Assembly (NCBI GenBank): GCA_902779675.1
Contig: CACZCK010000016.1
Coordinates: forward strand, 28,162 to 92,161
Length of the DNA: 64,000 nt
Source: an uncultured Coriobacteriaceae bacterium
GTDB lineage: Bacteria; Actinomycetota; Coriobacteriia; Coriobacteriales; Atopobiaceae
Direction of reading: 5' to 3'
Shown: one piece after another, positions 58,848-64,000 of the stretch
Layout of the letters: every line of letters begins with the position of its first letter
How positions within the stretch are numbered: the first letter of the stretch is position 1
Position numbers and translations under genes: made by a program
Notes under the pieces: model-generated
Told to the model about the DNA's origin: nothing
What the model saw: the letters and a program-made list of their open reading frames with translations, nothing else
Databases searched by the model: none

Positions 58848-59738
58848 ATGAACTGCGTCGTAATGAGCGACTCCACCTGTGACTTCTCTGCCCCCCAGGC
58901 CAAGCTTGAGGGCGTCCGCATCATACCCTTCCACTACGAGGACGCGGCAGGCCGACTCAGGGGGGACGACGACCTCTTCACCTCTCTGGGCGCACACGAA
59001 TTCTACGACCTCATCCGCTCGGGGGCGCAGCTCTTCACCTCGCAGCCCTCGCAGCTCGAGTTCGAGGAAGCCTTCACGGAGGTTCTCGATGCAGGCGACG
59101 AGGCCGTGCTCTTCTGCATCTCAAGCGGCATATCTGGCGGCTACGAGGGGGCCCTCATGGCGCTCTCGCGCGTGGAGCAGGAGCACCCCGAGGCGGCCGG
59201 CCGCATCCACGTGGTCAACACCTACCTCGCCTCCACTCCCATGCACCTGCTCGTGCACGAGGCCTGCAGGAAGCGGGACGAGGGCCTTTCGGCCGCCCAG
59301 ATCGCCGACTGGGCAAGGGAGGCGCGCTGGTCTGCCCAGACGCTCTTCATGGTCGACAACCTCGCGTCTCTGCACCGAGGCGGGCGCGTCCCCAAGACGG
59401 TTGCCGTCGCGGGCGACAAGCTCAACGTAAAGCCGCTCCTCACCTTCTCGCTCACGGGAGAGCTGGGCATCGTCGGCGTGGCTCGAGGCCGCAAGAAGGG
59501 TCTTGCCAAGCTCGTGGACTACTTCAGGCGGGGCTGCGCCAAGGACGGAGGCAATCTGGTGGTGGCCATCGGTGACGCCGATGCGCGCGAAGACGGCAAC
59601 GCCCTTGCCGAGCGCATCAAGGAGCAGTTTCCTGGGGCGCGCACCCTGCGCTCGACCATTGGCCCCACCATAGGATGCCATGTGGGACCAGGCATGGTGT
59701 CGTGTTGCTTCTGGGGAGAGGATCGCCGCAGCGCATAG
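58848..59738 (+). CDS. DegV-family fatty-acid-binding protein
   Basis: A 296-residue protein. DegV features are CVVMSDSTCDF at the start, SQPSQLEFEEAF near 60, ISSGISGGYEGALMAL near 90 and VDNLASLHRGGRVPK near 170. DegV proteins hold a fatty acid, and some act as the binding unit of fatty acid kinase. It begins 31 bp after the truncated TetR gene. No FakA-type kinase is in the window. Confidence 0.92.
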   Translation: MNCVVMSDSTCDFSAPQAKLEGVRIIPFHYEDAAGRLRGDDDLFTSLGAHEFYDLIRSGAQLFTSQPSQLEFEEAFTEVLDAGDEAVLFCISSGISGGYEGALMALSRVEQEHPEAAGRIHVVNTYLASTPMHLLVHEACRKRDEGLSAAQIADWAREARWSAQTLFMVDNLASLHRGGRVPKTVAVAGDKLNVKPLLTFSLTGELGIVGVARGRKKGLAKLVDYFRRGCAKDGGNLVVAIGDADAREDGNALAERIKEQFPGARTLRSTIGPTIGCHVGPGMVSCCFWGEDRRSA

Positions 59739-59827
59739 GGGTTGCCGCGAAACACGCGGCGCACCCACGATAACGAGTCGACCACTGTGAAGGCGCGTCC
59801 AAGGGGAGTGGGTCGCCCCGCACACCC

Positions 59828-60113
59828 CTACGCCATGACCCCCTGCGTCACCAGGTCCATGAGCTCGGTCGAGAAGGCCGGCGCATCGAAGGCATCGCCC
59901 TGTTCGCGAATTCGCCTGAAGGCGGCGAAGAGGAACGCTCCGCAAACGGCAGACGAGAAGAGCCGCAGGTCGACCCCCTCACGCACCTCCCCGGCGGCAC
60001 GGGCGCGCTCGAGCTGGCCCTCGACGATGGACGAGATTCCGTCGATGCGCGTCTCGAGGCGCTCGATGGCCCCAGTCGTCCCCGCCAGCTCGGTCGCGAG
60101 GGCGACGATGACC
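59828..60113 (-). pseudogene. TetR-family regulator, C-terminal fragment
   Basis: About 95 residues of a TetR C-terminal domain (GGTVIVALATELAG, SIVEGQLERARAAGEVREG, LFSSAVCGAFLFAAFRRI) ending at 59828. The DNA-binding N-terminus is missing because the sequence switches at about 60114 into the IS110 right half. It is not the lost end of the truncated TetR at 58424, as it belongs to a different subgroup and strand. Confidence 0.8.
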
Positions 60114-60898
60114 GTGCCACCGCGCTTTGAGGGCGCCCGCAGGCTCGAGGCGCAGCGCTGCGACCTGCTGCGAGACCGCACGCACTGCGTCAACAGGCTC
60201 AGGGCGCTGCTGCTCGAGTCGAACCCGGCCTTCGAGCGCGAGCTGGACTGCGAGGCGGCGTGGGCGCTCTCGCTCATGTCGCGCATCGGCGGCCCGTGGC
60301 AGATGCTGGACGCCGGGAGGCGCAGGTACGCGGCGCTCACGCGGGACGCGCCGAGAGGCGCGGCAGACAGGCTCTGGGCCACGCTCCGGGCCGCGACCAG
60401 GCCTACGGAGCCGCAGGTCAGGGCCGAGGCGACCCTCGTCAGGATGCTCGCATCGAGGATCGCGGAGGACACCGCCCTCATCGCCGAGCTCGCAGCCCTC
60501 GTGGAGGCCGAGGTGGGCGGCGACGAGACGTACCAGTGCCTGCTCACGGTGCCCGGCGTCGGCCCCAGGACCGCCGCGCAGCTCGTCCTCTCCGTGGACA
60601 TCTCCGACTTCGAGGACCACGACCACCTGGCCAGCTACTGCGGCCTCGTGCCCAGGAACCGCCAGTCGGGGACCTCGCCCGACTCGGTGTCGTCCTCGAG
60701 GCAGGGCAACAAGCAGCTCAAGACCTGCTCATATTCAGCTGCTCGTGCCTGGCGCGCGGCTCAGGCTACTACCGGGAGTACTACGAGCGCTGCCGCGACA
60801 GGGGCATGCCCTACAAGGCCGCGATGAAGGCCGTGGCGCGCAAGCGCCTCAAGGTGATATACGCGGTCATGCGGGACGTCAGGCCCTACGTCGCCTGA
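60114..60898 (+). pseudogene. IS110 recombinase, C-terminal half, frameshifted
   Basis: It continues the recombinase with FEGARRLEAQRCDLLRDRT and NRLRALLLES, then the transposase_20 domain (CLLTVPGVGPRTAAQLVL, ASYCGLVPRNRQSG) and the catalytic-Ser region (SSSRQGNKQLK). One base is missing near 60723; restoring it gives LLIFSCSCLARG, YYREYYERCRDRGMPYK and the normal end VMRDVRPYVA at 60898. Both the split and the frameshift make it inactive as read. Confidence 0.88.
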
Positions 60899-61016
60899 CG
60901 CAAGTCCTAGGGGCGGCGACGAGAGGGCCCCCCAGGAGGAGGGCCCGCTTCGGCATGTCGGGACGTCATGCGATCTGCTGCGTGCTGAGGGGTTGACAAA
61001 ACTATAGGAACACCCC
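60899..61016 (+). mobile_element. IS110 right end with outward -35 box
   Basis: The non-coding right end finishes around a TTGACA (60993-60998) followed by AAACTATAGGAACACCCC, a pattern common at IS110 right ends. In this family a -35 box in the right end joins a -10 in the left end when the element circularises, making a promoter for the guide RNA. The exact end is estimated. Confidence 0.55.
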
Positions 61017-61040
61017 CCTCGCACTCCGTCTGTGCCTTCC

Positions 61041-62504
61041 CTAGCTTGCCATGGAAGCGTGCTCTGATTGCTCCTGTGCCTCTATCCTTGCCGCGCGCTC
61101 GTGGGCGGCCTCCCCGGCGATGACGTCCTGGCCGCCTTCGGGATGCAGCTCGTTCCAAAGCCGCTCCGCCTCAGCCTCCCAGCCCCGCGCGTACGGCGTC
61201 GTGCGCTCGCAGAGGCTCTCGGCGCTCTCGGGGGCCACGTAGTCCGTCGCGTGCGCCCCTGACTCGCGCACCATCTGCGGAAGCACCTCGGGGTTCTCAA
61301 GCATGGGGCACGGACGCAGGTGGTTCTCGTTCCACGGGTAGTGATCGTGATAGGCCTGGAAGAGCGGTTGCCTCAGGCAGTCGAGCAGGCTCTGCTCCTT
61401 GATGTTGGCACCCGAATAATGGATGAACACGCACGGCTCGACGTCGCCACGCGCGTTGATGTGACAGTACGCGCGTCCGCCGGCGATGCAGCCAGCCACG
61501 AACTCGCCGTCATTCTGGAAGTCCATAGCAAAGATGGGCTTCCCGCCCTCAAAGCCACGCACCTCGCGCAGCCTGTGCAGCATGTACTCGCGCTGCTCGT
61601 AGGTGGGCATGAGGTCGGCGCTCGCCCCGTCTCCCACGGGCATGTAGTGGAAGTACCACGCCCAGCGGCATCCCTTCTCAACCAGAAGGTCAAAGAACTC
61701 GTCCGAGGATACAAGCTCGGTGTTGTCGCGCGTGTAGCATGTTGACGTGCCAAAGAGAAGCCCGTAGGAGCGCATGAGGTCGAAGGCGCGCATCACCTCC
61801 TCGAACGATCCGTCCCCACGACGGCCGTCGTTGACCTCGGGCTCGTAGCTCTCCAGCGAGACCGAGAACACGATGTTCCCAAGCCGCGCGACCTCCCGGC
61901 AGAACTCCTCGTCGACGAGGCTCGCGTTGGTGAAGATGTTGAACTCGCAGTCCCTATGTGCCTCGGCGAGGCGAAGCACGTCACGCTTGCGCACCAACGG
62001 CTCCCCGCCCGTCAGCATGTAGAAATGGCAGCCGAGCTCCGCGCCCTGGGTCACGAGACGGTCCATGTCCTCGTACGTCAGGTTGAGCGAGTTGCCGTAA
62101 TCCGCTGCCCAGCAGCCGACGCAGTGCTTGTTGCATGCGCTTGTCGGGTCAAAAAGGATGATCCAAGGGACGTTGCAGTTGTAGCGGTCGGCATTCACCA
62201 TCGTCGTGCGCAGCCCCCTGAACGCCGACTCGTAGCCTGCGTTCAGCAAGAACGTGCGCAGCACGTTAGGGTCGCTCTTGTCGATGACGTCAAACAGCCA
62301 CTGCTGCCACTTGGACCCTGGATGCAAGGCGGCGCGTACGCCGTCAACGGAGTTGGGAACGGTATCTTCTAGCAATGGCTCAACCAAGTCGATGAGCCTC
62401 CCGATGGCCTTGTCTCGATTTGACCCCGCGATGCTCCTCATGACTTGATTGATGGCAATTTCGAACGTCTTGCGTTCAGCAGCATGGGCAATAGTCGATT
62501 GCAT
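61041..62504 (-). CDS. Radical SAM/SPASM-type protein 2
   Basis: A 487-residue paralog of the protein at 56926. It has the same helical N-terminal part (about 1-110), the cluster motif CNKHCVGC near residue 120, MLTGGEPLVRKRD near 155, and the C-terminal cysteines in AGCIAGGRAYCHI, EPCVFIHYSG and LRPCPMLENP. The C-terminus ends in a charged tail. The ATG at 62504 has GAGGAGAGG. It is divergent from a complete TetR gene with a palindrome between them, so that regulator probably controls it. Substrate unknown. Confidence 0.88.
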   Translation of the reverse strand: MQSTIAHAAERKTFEIAINQVMRSIAGSNRDKAIGRLIDLVEPLLEDTVPNSVDGVRAALHPGSKWQQWLFDVIDKSDPNVLRTFLLNAGYESAFRGLRTTMVNADRYNCNVPWIILFDPTSACNKHCVGCWAADYGNSLNLTYEDMDRLVTQGAELGCHFYMLTGGEPLVRKRDVLRLAEAHRDCEFNIFTNASLVDEEFCREVARLGNIVFSVSLESYEPEVNDGRRGDGSFEEVMRAFDLMRSYGLLFGTSTCYTRDNTELVSSDEFFDLLVEKGCRWAWYFHYMPVGDGASADLMPTYEQREYMLHRLREVRGFEGGKPIFAMDFQNDGEFVAGCIAGGRAYCHINARGDVEPCVFIHYSGANIKEQSLLDCLRQPLFQAYHDHYPWNENHLRPCPMLENPEVLPQMVRESGAHATDYVAPESAESLCERTTPYARGWEAEAERLWNELHPEGGQDVIAGEAAHERAARIEAQEQSEHASMAS

Positions 62505-62589
62505 GTGCCTCTCCTCTCGCCAGGCTTTATGGCTCACGAGAGAGGTTATTGCCACTCAACCACGGTGCATACTGTCCAACAGCCTAGTG

Positions 62590-62627
62590 GTGTCTAGTTT
62601 TTCGACACTCTTACCTACTTGTATAAC
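62590..62627. promoter_or_regulatory. Divergent promoter/operator between radical SAM gene 2 and tetR
   Basis: Inverted repeat GTGTC-N9-GACAC (62590-62608) overlaps the -35 area of a candidate promoter with -10 TATAAC (62622-62627) reading toward the TetR gene. It is a plausible TetR operator; not proven. Confidence 0.45.
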
Positions 62628-62682
62628 GCCGTCGGAATACGTCTCTGAGGTTTGGGTATGCTTCTCATAAGGAGGAACCGCC

Positions 62683-63264
62683 ATGTCCAAAGCCGACCTG
62701 ACAAAACGTGCCCTGTCCGAGGCGCTCTCTGAGCAGTTGAAGGAAAAGCCCTTCGAGCAGATCACCGTGACCGATATCGCCCGCAAAGCCGGCCTGAACC
62801 GACAGACGTTCTACTACCACTTCCGCGATCTGTACGATCTCATCGCGTTTTCCGTCAAGCAGCGCATCCATGCCATCCTTCCCGACATGGAAAGTACGGA
62901 GGACTGGGAGTTTGACCTCGTGACGGTTCTCACGGCACTCCGCGAAGAGCGGGACTCTGTTTACAAGCTCGAGCACTCCCTCGACCAAGGGTACGTGAAG
63001 CGCTTCATGAGGGAGCACATCAGCGATCTAGTGGGCTCGTTCATCATGCGGACGCAGTCAGAGGAGCGCCTCACCGAGGAAGATTGCCGACTCATCGCCC
63101 AGTTCTTTGGCGCCGGCCTCATCGACATCCTGGACAGCTGGGTGGACGAGGGCATGCTTGAACCGCCAGAGCACCTCGTGCAGCGCCTTTCGCTGTTCTT
63201 GACAGACAGCATCGAGACGGCGGTAGCCCGTCTCGCAGAAGCCCATTCGGCACCTCTTACCTGA
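62683..63264 (+). CDS. TetR-family regulator (DhaS-like)
   Basis: A 193-residue repressor. The helix-turn-helix is at about 24-45 (ITVTDIARKAGLNRQTFYYHF) and an intact helical ligand domain follows to the end. AAGGAGG precedes the ATG. Its HTH is close to that of the truncated copy at 58424, matching the paralogy of the two radical SAM genes, so gene and regulator were probably duplicated together. The ligand is unknown. Confidence 0.9.
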   Translation: MSKADLTKRALSEALSEQLKEKPFEQITVTDIARKAGLNRQTFYYHFRDLYDLIAFSVKQRIHAILPDMESTEDWEFDLVTVLTALREERDSVYKLEHSLDQGYVKRFMREHISDLVGSFIMRTQSEERLTEEDCRLIAQFFGAGLIDILDSWVDEGMLEPPEHLVQRLSLFLTDSIETAVARLAEAHSAPLT

Positions 63265-63281
63265 GCGATAGCGTCAGAAAC

Positions 63282-63794
63282 CTACAGCTCCTCGGCGAGG
63301 TAGCGGCCCGTGACGCTCTCTGGGCAGGCAGCCACGTCTTCCGGCACGCCCGCGCAGACGATGCGGCCGCCCTCCTCGCCGCCGCCCGGTCCCATGTCGA
63401 TGACCCAATCCGCGTTGGCAATCATGTCCAGATCATGCTCGATGACCACCACCGTCGCACCGTTCTCCACAAGGTCCTGCAGCACGCCGATGAGCACCTC
63501 AACGTCCAGCGGATGAAGACCGATGGTGGGCTCGTCAAAGACGAAGAGCACGTCGTCCTGGCGGCGACCAATCTCGCTCGCCAGCTTCAGGCGCTGCGCC
63601 TCGCCGCCCGAGAGCGCGGGCGTAGCCTCCCCCAGCGTGAGGTACCCAAGGCCAAGGGTATGCAGGATCTGCAGCTTGGCCGCCACCTTCTTGAGGCGTT
63701 GCAGACGAGAGAGTGCCTGATCAACCGTCATGGCCATCAGCTCGGGCAGGCTCACGTAGTCGCCCTTCTCGCCCGTGCTCGTCCGCAGCGTGTG
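63282..63794 (-). pseudogene. UvrA-like excinuclease subunit A, C-terminal fragment
   Basis: About 171 residues of the UvrA C-terminal ATPase: the ABC signature ALSGGEAQRLKLASEI, Walker B VLFVFDEPTIGLHPLDV, the switch His in VVVIEHDLDMI, and WVIDMGPGGGEEGG. The fragment ends at 63282 with a normal stop. Upstream, near 63795, it meets an HsdM fragment on the opposite strand. The N-terminal ATPase and zinc finger are absent, so it is broken here unless the join is an assembly error. Confidence 0.8.
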
Positions 63795-63795
63795 A

Positions 63796-64000
63796 CGCTT
63801 GATCTACGCCACCATGTTCGGCGGCATCCCCACCGCAGAGGTGGACGCGCTCGGCCGCTACTGGGACGCGCTCCCGGGATTGCGCGAAGAGCTGTTCGAG
63901 AAGGTGAACGGTGCGAGCTTGCGCCTCAAATGCCGTGACGTGGCCACCGCAGTGACGGAGTCCCAGTCCGTCGTGGCGTGGAGGGAGCTGTTCGCCTCGC
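63796..64000 (+). pseudogene. Type I restriction-modification methyltransferase (HsdM) fragment
   Basis: The open frame from about 63796 reads RLIYATMFGGIPTAEVDALG, YWDALPGLREELFEKV and so on to the window end, a stretch typical of HsdM C-terminal regions. No start codon or ribosome site lies before it, and a stop precedes it in frame at 63793. The beginning is missing at the same point where the UvrA fragment begins. The rest continues outside the window. Confidence 0.65.

Noticed and set aside
59742..60827. One 361-residue plus-strand protein
   Set aside because: Its first third is antisense of a TetR fragment and only the rest is IS110 recombinase; the apparent fusion is created by the join at 60114.

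Overview
The window is GC-rich, gene-dense DNA from a chromosome. Gene content and style suggest a gut- or oral-type member of the Coriobacteriia (Actinomycetota), probably an Olsenella/Atopobium-like organism. That placement is inferred from the mix of PTS sugar systems, FeoA-FeoB fusion, LpdD-type protein, ferredoxin-fused aldo/keto reductase and codon usage. There is no 16S gene here to prove it.

Layout. 0-4 kb: peptide ABC transporter (permease cut by the window edge, plus binding lipoprotein) divergent from a DeoR regulator, with repeated 8-bp boxes between them. 4-11 kb: nitroreductase, nitrilase-like amidase, nagA, and a trehalose PTS locus (treR divergent from treP-treC). 11-16 kb: two tandem stand-alone EIIA proteins, a ROK sugar kinase, M32 carboxypeptidase, dtd and mscL. 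16-30 kb: carbonic-anhydrase-like/GNAT fusion, FeoAB fusion, spermidine-synthase-like and M20 peptidase pair, lipase-glpK operon, DUF2130 and HD hydrolase, O-acetylhomoserine sulfhydrylase, and an esterase with a histone-H1-like tail. 30-37 kb: broken ATP-grasp gene, azlCD, aldo/keto reductase, Pit/DUF47 phosphate uptake, ADP-ribosylglycohydrolase.

37-42 kb looks like a tannin/gallate locus: small XRE regulator, LpdD-like protein, UbiX-type flavin prenyltransferase, DASS anion transporter and a subtype-B tannase. The decarboxylase subunit itself (UbiD/LpdC) is not in the window. 42-53 kb: a glucoside-type PTS EIIBC with divergent RpiR regulator, GNAT, ChbG-like deacetylase, class II amidotransferase, VWA lipoprotein with an ECF sigma/anti-sigma pair, XRE-membrane protein, and GH32 sucrase.

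53-64 kb is a rearranged region. After an initiator tRNA there is an IS110-family element whose recombinase is split into two halves about 5.9 kb apart. The DNA between the halves carries a truncated helicase and a truncated TetR gene at its two ends, and metK with a clear SAM-I riboswitch inside. Two paralogous radical SAM/SPASM proteins, each beside a TetR gene, sit in and next to this region. The window ends with a UvrA fragment abutting an HsdM fragment head to head.

Long intergenic hairpins are frequent. Several act as terminators, but three share a GGGACGG core and may be a dispersed repeat family. No CRISPR array, rRNA or complete prophage was seen.
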